Shown: piece by piece, positions 30,461 to 39,256 of the stretch
Layout of the letters: each line of letters begins with the position of its first letter
Position numbering within the stretch: position 1 is the first letter of the stretch
NCBI GenBank assembly: GCA_947626745.1
Contig: CANQTF010000007.1
Span: 1 to 64,000 of the forward strand
Source of the DNA: an uncultured Lachnospiraceae bacterium
Lineage (GTDB): Bacteria; Bacillota; Clostridia; Lachnospirales; Lachnospiraceae
DNA: 64,000 nt
Direction of reading: 5' to 3'
Made by a program: the position numbers and the translations under genes
The notes under the pieces: generated by a model
Told to the model about the DNA's origin: nothing
The model's database searches: none
Seen by the model: only the letters and a program-made list of their open reading frames with translations

Positions 30461-32656
30461 ATGGAAATAGGGAGCATATATGAGATCGCGCCCGAGACGC
30501 TTGCGGGCCGTTCCGAGAATATGCCGGAAGATAACAGATGCAGCGGCTTGGCTGAGATTCGGAAGTATCGCAGAAAAAACTGCGTGTATACCGCGTCGGG
30601 CCGTGAAGCGATCGCATTGGCGCTCCGGAGTCTTGAGAACAGCGGCAGGGATCTCGATAAGATCTGCCTCCTGCCGGCTTATATGTGCGATTCTGTGTTC
30701 CTGCCTTTTGCGCGGGCGGGGTATGAGATCCGTTTTTATCACGTTGACAGACGGCTTGAGATCGATATCGCCGCGTTTGAAGAGGAACTGGAACGGATGG
30801 GAACGGGAGTTGTCCTGACGCACCCGTATTATGGCTCGGATACCTGTCGGAAGCTCAGAGATCTCTATGAGTCGATCAGAAGGCGGGATATCTGTATTAT
30901 AGAAGACGTCACCCAGTCCTATTATCTGGAAGCGGGCGGCCGGGGAGCCGATTATGTGGTGGGCAGCCTGAGAAAATGGTATCCGATCCCGGACGGCGGT
31001 TTCGTGGCGTCAGATGAGGAGCTTGTGCAGGACGGGCTGTCTGACGGCGAAGAATATGCCGCCCGGAGGCTCAAGCCCCTGACGGATAAGTGGGATTATC
31101 TTTTCGGCGGAAAGCTTGCGTGGGAGGCAAAGGCGCGGGAGGCGGCCAAGGCCGATTTCCTGCGATGCAACAGGGAACTGGAAAAGCAGCTCGACGAATA
31201 TGCGGGGATCCGCAGGATGTCCGGCATAGCCGCACATATTTTGGGCGGCATCGACGAGGCGGCCGCAAAGCGGCAGCGAAGAGAAAATGCCGCGTATCTG
31301 TCCGCGCATCTGCGGGAGGCCGGGGTGCTCGATCCGGCATACTTTTCGGACGGCAGGCCGGCGCCGCTGTATTTCGCGGTCTATGCCGAGAGAAGAGACG
31401 AAATGCAGGAGCTTCTTGCAAAGCACGGGATATACGCGCCGGTGCTCTGGCCGGTCGGAGCGGAAAATGCCGCGTATCTGACAGAAGACGAGAAATATAT
31501 CTATGCGCATATGCTTGCGCTGCCCGTGGATCAGCGTTACGGCACGACGCAGATGCGCTATATCGCGGATACGTTCAGGCAGTCGGGCGCTGCGCTGAAC
31601 GCGCGGGACAAAGATGTCATAGGGATCCGCGCCGACGCCAACGAAGAGGTCGGCGCAGGACATATCATGCGGTGCATCACGATCGCGAAGCAGCTTAAGA
31701 AAAGAGGGCGCAGGGTGTGCTTTTTCACGGCTGACGACTATGCTTCCGGGTTTCTGGAACAGGCTGAGATGGAATATGTCTGTCTGCATACCGCGTGGGA
31801 TCATATGGAAGAGGAGACGCAGGTGTTAAGGGAAGCGCTTGCAAAGACAGGCTGCGGGAAACTGCTGGTGGATTCTTACTGTGCGGGGCCCGGATATTTT
31901 GAGGGTCTAAGAGATCTGTGTAAGCTGATCTGTATCGACGACTGTTTTGCCGCTCTTTATCCGGTAGATATGCTGATCAATTACAATGCGTATCATACAC
32001 GTTTTGACTATGAGAGGGCGTACGGGGGCGGAACGAAGCTGCTGTTGGGAACGGCTTATGTGCCGCTTCGGGAGGCATTCGGCGAACGGCGGGCCGGCGG
32101 CGGATATCCCGATGCCAAGGCCGACGGAAACCGGCATGTCCTTCTCAGCTCCGGCGGCGGAGACGTCTATCATGCGCTTGTCAGGATACTGCAGGCGGCA
32201 GTGGAAGAGCCGGGCATGGAGCGGGTGGTGTTCGATACGGTCGTGGGACGTTTTCACTCCAACGCTGCGGAACTGGAGCGCCTTGCGGAGCGCCATGCGA
32301 ACATACGGCTCCACCGTGATGTGAAGGATATGGCGGGACTCATGCGAAGCTGCGAAGCGGCGGTCTCCGCGGCGGGAACGATGCTGTTTGAATTAAGCGC
32401 CACGGGGATTCCGACCGTGTTCTTCATAAGCGCCGACAACCAGCGGTATGACAGTGAGTTCTTCGGGGAAGAGGAGCGCATGTTCTGCGCGGGAGATATC
32501 CGCACCGATGCGGACCGCTGTGTGGCGAATATCTTGTCGGGGCTTGAGAAGATCCTGACGGACGAAGAACTTAGCCGGCGCATGAGAGCGGCGCTTATGC
32601 AGGTGACGGACGGCAGGGGCGCGGAGCGCATCGCAGAGGAGATAGACAGGCTTTGA
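30461..32656 (+). CDS. pseG: Fusion of a DegT-like aminotransferase domain with PseG-type UDP-sugar hydrolase
   Basis: One uninterrupted 731-codon ORF with two enzymes. Residues 1 to ~380 form a fold-I PLP domain: TASGREAIALAL, YYGSDT, IIEDVTQS with the PLP-nitrogen Asp, and a candidate PLP Lys in SLRKWYPIPDGG. Residues ~385-731 form a PseG domain: IRADANEEVGAGHIMRC (the R-x-D-x5-G-x-GH-x-MRC motif with the catalytic His), LVDSYC, LLSSGGGD, and AGTMLFELSATGIP near the end. PseG removes UDP from UDP-2,4-diacetamido-2,4,6-trideoxy-altropyranose before PseI acts. PseC is already encoded separately, so the first domain probably has another job. It starts directly after the previous stop, behind GGAGATGGAGG. 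Confidence 0.85.
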   Translation: MEIGSIYEIAPETLAGRSENMPEDNRCSGLAEIRKYRRKNCVYTASGREAIALALRSLENSGRDLDKICLLPAYMCDSVFLPFARAGYEIRFYHVDRRLEIDIAAFEEELERMGTGVVLTHPYYGSDTCRKLRDLYESIRRRDICIIEDVTQSYYLEAGGRGADYVVGSLRKWYPIPDGGFVASDEELVQDGLSDGEEYAARRLKPLTDKWDYLFGGKLAWEAKAREAAKADFLRCNRELEKQLDEYAGIRRMSGIAAHILGGIDEAAAKRQRRENAAYLSAHLREAGVLDPAYFSDGRPAPLYFAVYAERRDEMQELLAKHGIYAPVLWPVGAENAAYLTEDEKYIYAHMLALPVDQRYGTTQMRYIADTFRQSGAALNARDKDVIGIRADANEEVGAGHIMRCITIAKQLKKRGRRVCFFTADDYASGFLEQAEMEYVCLHTAWDHMEEETQVLREALAKTGCGKLLVDSYCAGPGYFEGLRDLCKLICIDDCFAALYPVDMLINYNAYHTRFDYERAYGGGTKLLLGTAYVPLREAFGERRAGGGYPDAKADGNRHVLLSSGGGDVYHALVRILQAAVEEPGMERVVFDTVVGRFHSNAAELERLAERHANIRLHRDVKDMAGLMRSCEAAVSAAGTMLFELSATGIPTVFFISADNQRYDSEFFGEEERMFCAGDIRTDADRCVANILSGLEKILTDEELSRRMRAALMQVTDGRGAERIAEEIDRL

Positions 32657-32679
32657 ACGGGAATATAAAATAAACGGAA

Positions 32680-32699
32680 ACGCCGCTTTGGCGGCGCGT
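32680..32699 (+). other. Intergenic hairpin before pseF
   Basis: A GC-rich stem of six or seven pairs around TTTG with no T run lies between the fusion gene and pseF. It may be an mRNA stability or processing element. A similar imperfect hairpin is at 62578-62603 before the formyltransferase-like gene. Confidence 0.35.
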
Positions 32700-32719
32700 T
32701 AAGGGAAAGGCACGGTATC

Positions 32720-33436
32720 ATGATGAGTTCGATAGCGATCATAACCGCACGGGGAGGCAGCAAAAGGATACCCTCCAAGAATAGCAGGAAGTTTCTGGGA
32801 AGACCGATCCTGTGTTACTCGATAGAGGCCGCGCTTCAATCGGAGCTGTTCGATGAAGTCATGGTTTCGACAGATGATGAAAGGATCGCCGACATCGCGA
32901 GGCGTGCGGGAGCGCAAGTGCCTTTTATGCGGAGCGCCGAGACGGCGGACGACTATGCGACGACAGACGATGTGCTCATGGAAGTGCTGGAGACCTATGA
33001 GAAGGCGGGCAGGACATTTGACTATATGGCATGCATCTATCCTACGGCGCCCTTTGTGACTGCGGCCAAGCTGAAAGCGGCGATGCAGCTCCTCATAGAA
33101 AAGGATGCGTCCGGCGTCATGCCCGTGGTGCGTTTTTCCTTCCCGCCGCAGCGGGGCATGGAGATCAAGGACGGCAGACTCAGATACTGCTGTCCCGAAA
33201 ACGCGGCCAAGCGCTCGCAGGATCTGGAGACGATGTATCATGACAGCGGGCAGTTTTACTGCTATCACGTGAAGCGGTACAGGGCGTGCAGGGGAGACCT
33301 GCCGGACGGATATGTGCCGATCATCGTGCCGGAGACCGAGGTGCAGGATATAGACAATCTGACGGACTGGAGACTTGCCGAACTGAAATATCGGCTTATG
33401 ACGGAAACGAACGCTTCGGAGGACGCCGGCCGATAG
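32720..33436 (+). CDS. pseF: Pseudaminic acid cytidylyltransferase (CMP-Pse synthetase)
   Basis: A 238-residue enzyme that activates pseudaminic acid with CTP to CMP-Pse. Visible: IAIITARGGSKRIPSKN at the N-terminus (nucleotide-binding loop of CMP-nonulosonate synthetases), the strand CYSIEAAL, VSTDDERIADIA, and YPTAPFVT. Length and position before pseI fit PseF rather than the longer NeuA. The start is either of two adjacent ATG codons; GGGAAAGG is upstream. Confidence 0.92.
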   Translation: MMSSIAIITARGGSKRIPSKNSRKFLGRPILCYSIEAALQSELFDEVMVSTDDERIADIARRAGAQVPFMRSAETADDYATTDDVLMEVLETYEKAGRTFDYMACIYPTAPFVTAAKLKAAMQLLIEKDASGVMPVVRFSFPPQRGMEIKDGRLRYCCPENAAKRSQDLETMYHDSGQFYCYHVKRYRACRGDLPDGYVPIIVPETEVQDIDNLTDWRLAELKYRLMTETNASEDAGR

Positions 33437-33465
33437 GAAAACGATGCGGCCGAAGGGGAGAGGAT

Positions 33466-34533
33466 ATGAGAGATAAGATAAAAATAGGAAACAGATATGT
33501 CGGAGAGGGTGAAAAGACATTTATTGTCGCCGAGGTATCCGCCAATCATCTGCAGGATTACGACAGGGCCGAGAGGATCATATACGCCGCCAAGGAAGCG
33601 GGCGCTGACGCGGTCAAGCTGCAGACGTATACCGCGGATACGATTACGCTGGACTGCGATAATGAATATTTTCAGATCACACAGGGAACGATCTGGGACG
33701 GCACTACGTGCCACAAGCTTTTCTCCGAGGCGTATACGCCGTGGGAGTGGCAGCCGAAGCTCATGAAGCTCGCCAACGAACTGGGCATGGAATGCTTTTC
33801 TTCCCCGTTTGACGATACGGCCGTCGATTTCATGGAAGAGATGGGTATGCCGGCATATAAGGTGGCGTCGTTTGAGATCAGGGATATCCCGCTTATCCGC
33901 AAGATCGCTGCGCTGCACAAGCCGGTCATACTGGCGACGGGGATAGCCTATCTGGAAGATATCGAAAGAGCCGTAAAAACGTGCCGGGAAGCGGGGAACG
34001 AGCAGATCATCTTACTCAAATGCACATCGACCTATCCGACGCCGTACGAGGATATGAATATCAGGGTGATACCGAATATGGCGGAGGTTTTCGACTGCAT
34101 CACGGGCCTTTCGGATCACAGCATGGGCGGGGCCGTCGCGGTGGCAAGCGTGGCGCTCGGGGCGAAAATGATCGAGAAGCATCTCACGCTCTCCAGAAAA
34201 GACGGCGGCCCCGACGGCGCTTTTTCCATGGAACCCGAGGAGTTCAAGAATATGGTGGACGATATCAGGATCGCGGAAAAGGCCCTTGGCAGAGTCACCT
34301 ATCAGCTTACGGACAAGCAGGAAAAGAGCAGGGAAGAGGGGCGCTCCCTGTTTGCGGTAAAAGACATCCGCGCGGGCGAGGCTTTTACAAGTGAGAATAT
34401 GCGCTCCATACGTCCGGCGTTCGGGCTTGCGCCCATGTACTATGACGAAGTGCTCGGCAGGAAAGCCCGCGTTGACATTGCGCGCGGTACGCCCCTTGAC
34501 TGGAAGTATATTGATCTGTATCCGGAGGCATGA
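33466..34533 (+). CDS. pseI: Pseudaminic acid synthase
   Basis: A 355-residue NeuB-family enzyme that condenses 2,4-diacetamido-2,4,6-trideoxy-altrose with phosphoenolpyruvate. The N-terminal TIM barrel has FIVAEVSANH, ADAVKLQTYTADT, FDDTAVDF, and a LLKCTSTYPTPYEDMN stretch. The C-terminal antifreeze (SAF) domain starts about residue 295 (RSLFAVKDIRAGE...). The pattern of the first strand and the YTAD motif favours PseI over legionaminic or sialic acid synthases. GGGGAGAGG precedes the ATG. The stop overlaps an alternative start of the ATP-grasp gene. Confidence 0.93.
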   Translation: MRDKIKIGNRYVGEGEKTFIVAEVSANHLQDYDRAERIIYAAKEAGADAVKLQTYTADTITLDCDNEYFQITQGTIWDGTTCHKLFSEAYTPWEWQPKLMKLANELGMECFSSPFDDTAVDFMEEMGMPAYKVASFEIRDIPLIRKIAALHKPVILATGIAYLEDIERAVKTCREAGNEQIILLKCTSTYPTPYEDMNIRVIPNMAEVFDCITGLSDHSMGGAVAVASVALGAKMIEKHLTLSRKDGGPDGAFSMEPEEFKNMVDDIRIAEKALGRVTYQLTDKQEKSREEGRSLFAVKDIRAGEAFTSENMRSIRPAFGLAPMYYDEVLGRKARVDIARGTPLDWKYIDLYPEA

Positions 34534-34535
34534 GC

Positions 34536-35765
34536 ATGGAGAAGACGATGATGATCCTCGGCGCAAGCGCACTGCAGGTGCCGGCCATAAAAAAAGCGAA
34601 GGCATTGGGCTATAAGATCATACTTGTGGACTATGACAAGGATGCGGTGGGATTTCCGCTGGCCGATGTGAAGCTGGTGGTAAGCACGCTGGACAAGGAG
34701 GAGGTCTGCCGTCAGGCGTACATCTACAAGCCCGATGTGGTCATCACATCGACCAGTGACGGACCGGTGCGCACGGCGGCCTATGTCAATGAAAAGCTCG
34801 GAAAGAGGCCGGATCTGTCCTATGAGGATTCGCTGTGCGCAACGATCAAGAGCCATATGCGGAAACGTCTGCAGGAAAACGGCGTGCCGATACCGGAATA
34901 TTACACCGCCGAAAATTATGATGAATTCAGGACTGCGTTATGCAGACTCCATGGCCGCTGTGTGCTGAAGCCGGCCGACAATGCGGGAAGCAGGGGCGTG
35001 CAGCTTATTGACGTGAGGCCGCAGACGGCAGACTCCGTGAACGCCGCCGCCAAGACGGAGGACGATCTGAGGCGCATGTACGAGTACAGCAAGGCAAATG
35101 CAAGGAACGGGCTCGTCATGGTTGAGGAGTTTATGGAAGGCAGGGAGGTCAGCGTGGAGGCGATAACGATCGACGGGGAGACCCATATCCTTGCCGTTAC
35201 CGATAAATACATAACGCCGCCGCCCTATTTTGTGGAACTTGCCCACTGCGAACCGAGCGTGCTTTCCGACGCGGTGAAGGAAGAGGTGAAGAAGGTCGCG
35301 TTACAGGCTGTGAGCGCAATCGGGATCCAAAATGCGCCGTCGCACACGGAGATCAAAGTGACAAAAGACGGCGCGAAGGTCGTCGAAGTGGCGGCAAGGC
35401 TTGGGGGCGATTACATCACGTCAAAACTCGTGCCGCTCTCTACCGGTATTGACATGGTGGGCGCTTCCGTGGAGCTGGCGGCGGGAATGAAGCCCGATAT
35501 AAGCGCTAAATTTGATCGGGCGGCCGCGATCTGCTTCCTTCAGGCGGACGACGGCGTACTGGAGGAGATCGTCGTCCCTGACGAAGTGTATTCGATAGAG
35601 GGCATTGAGGAGGTTGTGCTGTATCAAAAGGCAGGGGCGGCAGTCTCCTCGACAAGATCGAGCAACGACAGGCTGGGACACGTCATCGCCGTCGCCGACA
35701 CGCCGGACAAAGCGCTGGAGACGGCCAAAAAGGCTTTGGGGCTTATCCGGGTCAAACTGAGATGA
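34536..35765 (+). CDS. ATP-grasp ligase in the pseudaminic acid cassette
   Basis: A 409-residue ATP-grasp enzyme of the PurK/biotin-carboxylase-like branch. Visible: an N-terminal Rossmann-type preATP-grasp domain (MMILGAS, ILVDYD), the ATP-binding CVLKPADNAGSRG, MVEEFMEGREVSVEAI, and the metal-binding EVAARLGGDY. Such enzymes make amide or ester bonds through an acyl phosphate. Start 34536 is better placed relative to GGAGG than the overlapping ATG at 34530. It follows pseI directly, so a modification of pseudaminic acid or a precursor (for example acylation of an amino group) is inferred, not shown. Confidence 0.85.
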   Translation: MEKTMMILGASALQVPAIKKAKALGYKIILVDYDKDAVGFPLADVKLVVSTLDKEEVCRQAYIYKPDVVITSTSDGPVRTAAYVNEKLGKRPDLSYEDSLCATIKSHMRKRLQENGVPIPEYYTAENYDEFRTALCRLHGRCVLKPADNAGSRGVQLIDVRPQTADSVNAAAKTEDDLRRMYEYSKANARNGLVMVEEFMEGREVSVEAITIDGETHILAVTDKYITPPPYFVELAHCEPSVLSDAVKEEVKKVALQAVSAIGIQNAPSHTEIKVTKDGAKVVEVAARLGGDYITSKLVPLSTGIDMVGASVELAAGMKPDISAKFDRAAAICFLQADDGVLEEIVVPDEVYSIEGIEEVVLYQKAGAAVSSTRSSNDRLGHVIAVADTPDKALETAKKALGLIRVKLR

Positions 35766-35830
35766 GCCTACGGAGAAAAGATAGGGACGGTCTGCGGGAC
35801 CGCCGCAGAGTATAGCAGGAGAAGACCGCG

Positions 35831-36904
35831 GTGAAAGAAAGAATCTATGTGTGCCACACTTACTATCACGTATATGTCGCCTGTCTGAAAGAGCTGGCGC
35901 TCCCTCCGGAACGTCAGGGCAGGGCAACGCTGGTGCTCAGCACGATGTCGAACGATTTCGGCAATCTGCAGGAGCGCGCCGAAAAATGCCGGCTTTTTGA
36001 GGAAGTGGTGATGTTCGACGAGAAGGAGGATAGCTTCTTTCCGCAGCTTGCGAAGTACCATACCGACAAGGGCAGTCTTGTGCGCAATATGCTGGCGCGC
36101 ATCTGTTACACAAAGCTGCTCGGCAGACTGCAGACGCCCTACGTGCCGGTGGATTTCAGGAATTATCAGGACATCTACGTATTCTGCGATTCCGATCCGA
36201 TCGGCTATTATCTGAGCTATCGGCGGATCCGGTACCACGCGCTGGAGGACGGCCTGAACTGTATCCAGTCATACGATACGGCGCGGTACGACAACAGGGG
36301 CCACTTTGCGCTCAAGGCGTGGATGGCCGCCCGAAACCTGATCTTTATCCAGAACGGCTACGGCAAATACTGCATCGATATGGAGATCAACGACTTAAGC
36401 GTCGTTCCGTACCCGTGCAAAAAGTACGTCGAGGTGTCCCGCGCGGCATTGGCGGACAGGCTGACAGATGAGGACAAGGCGCTGCTGCTCAGGCTTTTTG
36501 TGGAGGATCTGGACGGACTGACGGACAAGCTGAACCAAGGGGCGGCGGATAAGGTGCTGGTGCTCACCGAACCTCTCTGCGATCTCGAGACTAGGAAGCG
36601 GATCTTCTCGGATGTCATAGAGCAGTACGGTCTGCTGGACGGCAGCCCGGCGCAGATCCTCATCAAGCCGCACCCCCGGGACGTGCTGGACTATGCCAGG
36701 GAATTTCCGCAGCATATCGTGTTGAGCGGTTCTTTCCCTATGGAGATGATGAATTATATTCCGGGCCTCCGTTTCCGCAGAGTCGTTTCCGTGTTCACCG
36801 TGCCGAACGCCATACGGTTTGCGGACGAGATCATATTTCTCGGGGAAGATTTTATGGACAAGTACGAGGCGCCGGAGCTGCACAGGCAGAATGAGGCGAT
36901 ATAG
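35831..36904 (+). CDS. GT52-like glycosyltransferase, candidate CMP-pseudaminic acid transferase
   Basis: A 357-residue protein resembling the sialyltransferase-type GT52 family. It has a Rossmann-like start (IYVCHTYYHVYVA), HALEDGLNC matching an E-D-G motif of that group, and ILIKPHPRD, the H-P motif of sialyltransferase-like GT-B enzymes, then FTVPNAIRFADE. No membrane segment is apparent. The GTG start has an AGGAG upstream. As the last gene of the pse operon it is the natural candidate to transfer Pse from CMP-Pse. The family call is by motif only. Confidence 0.7.
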   Translation: MKERIYVCHTYYHVYVACLKELALPPERQGRATLVLSTMSNDFGNLQERAEKCRLFEEVVMFDEKEDSFFPQLAKYHTDKGSLVRNMLARICYTKLLGRLQTPYVPVDFRNYQDIYVFCDSDPIGYYLSYRRIRYHALEDGLNCIQSYDTARYDNRGHFALKAWMAARNLIFIQNGYGKYCIDMEINDLSVVPYPCKKYVEVSRAALADRLTDEDKALLLRLFVEDLDGLTDKLNQGAADKVLVLTEPLCDLETRKRIFSDVIEQYGLLDGSPAQILIKPHPRDVLDYAREFPQHIVLSGSFPMEMMNYIPGLRFRRVVSVFTVPNAIRFADEIIFLGEDFMDKYEAPELHRQNEAI

Positions 36905-36906
36905 AT

Positions 36907-36936
36907 TTGCAATCTCTTGACGCGCTATGGTAAGAT
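36907..36936 (+). promoter_or_regulatory. Promoter before the ABC flippase gene
   Basis: TTGCAA (36907-36912) and TAAGAT (36931-36936) lie 18 bp apart, with TGG before the -10. The block TATGGTAAGATAGACGCA closely repeats the pseB promoter -10 region. Confidence 0.45.
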
Positions 36937-36969
36937 AGACGCATACGACGGAAAGGACACTCGGCCGGT

Positions 36970-38721
36970 ATGATGAAGATATACAGAAAAATGATGATCC
37001 TGCTGGACAGGAAGCACAAACGCAAGATGGCGCTGCTTGTTTTCCTTATGCTGATCGGCGGCGTGCTGGAGATGCTTGGCGTGTCGATGATCCTGCCGGT
37101 CATGAATGTCGTGCTGGAGGATAACGCGATCGAAAAACACAGGTATCTGCAGGTCATATGCGATATTTTCCGCATAGAAGGCACGCGGGAGCTGACAATC
37201 TTCGTCATGGTGGGGCTTGTGCTTGTGTTTGCGGTGAAGAACGCCTTTCTTTTTCTGCAGCAGAAGATACAGCTCAGATTCGTATACACGAATCAGTTTG
37301 CGACTTCCCGCAGGATGATGATCAATTTCATGGAACGGCCTTACGAGTATTATCTGAATGCGGACACAGCGGTGATCCAGCGCAGCATCACCTCTGATGT
37401 CAACAATATGTACGGGCTGATCCTGGCGCTTTTGCAGCTGACCAGCGAGGCGATCGTATTCGTCTGTCTTGTGATCACGGGCCTTGCCACGGATGTGGTC
37501 ATGAGCCTTACGGTCACGGCGCTTCTGGTGGTCGTCCTGCTCGTCATCAAATGTATCCTGAAACCGATCATGAAGAAGGCCGGCGAAGAAAATCAGGAAT
37601 ACTACAGCGGCCTGTACAAGTGGATCGACCAGTCCGTCATGGGGATCAAGGAGATCAAGATCGCCAATCGGGAGAATTATTTTATCAATGAGTATTCCAA
37701 GTGCGGCGCGGGCTATGTCAATGCGGTGCAGCGCTATAATCTGTACAACGCGACGCCGCGGCTTCTGATCGAGACGGTGGCTATCGCGGGCATGATCCTG
37801 TATATGCTGATCCGCCTTCTGAACGGCACACAGGTGGAGGACATCATGCCGCAGGTGGGACTTCTCGCGGTGGCGGCGATGCGGCTGATCCCCTGCGCCA
37901 ACAGGATCAACAATTATATGACTTCCATTGCCTATTTCGAGCCTTTCTTCATGGGTGTCAGCGACAATCTGCAGGAGGATATTCGGGACGAAAGCATCGA
38001 CTACAGCGAGGCCGCGTATCAGACGAAGCAGGAAGTGAAGAAGCTGGAGCTTCGCGATAAGATCGAGTTGAAGCAGATCACGTACAAATATCCCAATACG
38101 GACGTACTCATCTTCGACCGGGCGGACATGGTGATCCCTGTCGGCAAGAGCGTGGGCATCGTGGGAACGACCGGCGCCGGCAAGACGACGATGGTGGATA
38201 TCCTGCTGGGGCTTCTGCAGGTGCAGAGCGGAGAGATCCTGGCGGACGGCGTGGACGTGCGGGAACACTATGCGCAGTGGCTTAAGAACATCGGCTATAT
38301 CCCGCAGATGATCTTTATGCTGGATTCCACGATCCGCAGGAATGTGGCGTTCGGCGTCGCGGACGAGGACATCGACGACGACAAGGTATGGCAGGCGCTC
38401 CGGGAGGCCCAGCTCGACGAGTTCGTCAGAGGGCTGCCGGAAGGACTTGACACGAGTGTCGGCGAGCGCGGCATCAGACTGTCGGGCGGACAGCGGCAGC
38501 GCATCAGCATTGCCAGAGCGCTCTTTGAAGACCCGGAGGTGCTCGTGCTGGACGAAGCCACCTCGGCGCTCGACAACGAGACGGAGGCGGCGATCATGGA
38601 CTCCATAAACCGGCTGCACGGGCGCAAGACCCTCATCATCATCGCACACAGGCTGCAGACTATCGAGAAGTGTGACATGGTCTATCGCGTGGCGGACGGC
38701 AAGGCGGTCAGGGAGAGATAG
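36970..38721 (+). CDS. ABC transporter, PglK/MsbA-like lipid-linked glycan flippase
   Basis: A 583-residue half-transporter with a permease domain and an ATPase domain in one chain. About six membrane segments lie in residues 15-320. The ATPase has Walker A GTTGAGKTTM (~398), the signature LSGGQRQRIS, Walker B VLVLDEATSALD and the switch His in IIAHRLQ. PglK of Campylobacter, with the same architecture, flips undecaprenyl-diphosphate oligosaccharide outward. The context, with PglC/E/F-like enzymes further on and no Wzx in sight, supports flipping a lipid-linked glycan. It starts a new transcription unit. Confidence 0.85.
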   Translation: MMKIYRKMMILLDRKHKRKMALLVFLMLIGGVLEMLGVSMILPVMNVVLEDNAIEKHRYLQVICDIFRIEGTRELTIFVMVGLVLVFAVKNAFLFLQQKIQLRFVYTNQFATSRRMMINFMERPYEYYLNADTAVIQRSITSDVNNMYGLILALLQLTSEAIVFVCLVITGLATDVVMSLTVTALLVVVLLVIKCILKPIMKKAGEENQEYYSGLYKWIDQSVMGIKEIKIANRENYFINEYSKCGAGYVNAVQRYNLYNATPRLLIETVAIAGMILYMLIRLLNGTQVEDIMPQVGLLAVAAMRLIPCANRINNYMTSIAYFEPFFMGVSDNLQEDIRDESIDYSEAAYQTKQEVKKLELRDKIELKQITYKYPNTDVLIFDRADMVIPVGKSVGIVGTTGAGKTTMVDILLGLLQVQSGEILADGVDVREHYAQWLKNIGYIPQMIFMLDSTIRRNVAFGVADEDIDDDKVWQALREAQLDEFVRGLPEGLDTSVGERGIRLSGGQRQRISIARALFEDPEVLVLDEATSALDNETEAAIMDSINRLHGRKTLIIIAHRLQTIEKCDMVYRVADGKAVRER

Positions 38722-38764
38722 CGGACGCCGCAGCGCGCCGACAAACGGAAAGGAAACGGCAGAC

Positions 38765-39235
38765 ATGAAAAAACTTTGGCATACGGTATGGAATCTGTAC
38801 AGGCAGCATGAGGAAGGCATCAACTATCTGATCTTCGGCTTTCTGGCATTTGTGCTGAACTATGTGCTGTATATCCTGTTTCGGAAGATCCCGGGGGTGG
38901 ATTATCTGATTGCCACGGCGCTCTCCTGGGTAGTCACCGTCGTGTTCGCCTACTGGACGAACCGCACCTTTGTATTTAAGAGCAAAAACGCAGGGGCGGC
39001 CAACCTGTTTCGCGAGTTTGTCTCCTTTATCGGCGCGCGGGTGGCGACGGAGCTTCTGGAGCTTTTGCTGATGTTTTTGATGGTGGACGCGGCGGGTATG
39101 GGAAACTGGGGGCTTCCGCTTCCTTTCGGCTATGTGCTGGCGGGGGAGAATATTGCCAAGCTGATCGGTCAGGCGGTGGTGATCCTGACGAATTATTTTT
39201 TAAGCAAGCTGTGGATCTTCAAGGAGAAAAAGTAG
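38765..39235 (+). CDS. GtrA family membrane protein
   Basis: A 156-residue protein with four membrane segments, the GtrA layout, and the family motifs NYLIFGFLAFVLNY and WVVTVVFAYWTNRTFVF, ending in YFLSKLWIF. GtrA proteins are thought to translocate polyprenyl-phosphate-linked sugars. Two GtrB-like enzymes (9377 and 45899) could supply it. The ATG at 38765 follows AAAGGAAAC. It lies between the ABC flippase and an acyltransferase. Confidence 0.9.
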   Translation: MKKLWHTVWNLYRQHEEGINYLIFGFLAFVLNYVLYILFRKIPGVDYLIATALSWVVTVVFAYWTNRTFVFKSKNAGAANLFREFVSFIGARVATELLELLLMFLMVDAAGMGNWGLPLPFGYVLAGENIAKLIGQAVVILTNYFLSKLWIFKEKK

Positions 39236-39256
39236 ACGGGACAGACGGAGGACGCT

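Noticed and set aside
32865-32871. A TTCGACA sequence matching a Spo0A box
   Set aside because: It is inside the pseF coding region. A 7-bp match is expected by chance in a window of this size, and no such site was seen close to the promoters.
36925-38823. A 632-codon minus-strand open frame opposite the ABC transporter
   Set aside because: The + strand reading has complete Walker A, signature and Walker B motifs. The antisense frame is rich in His, Asp and Arg without recognisable domains.
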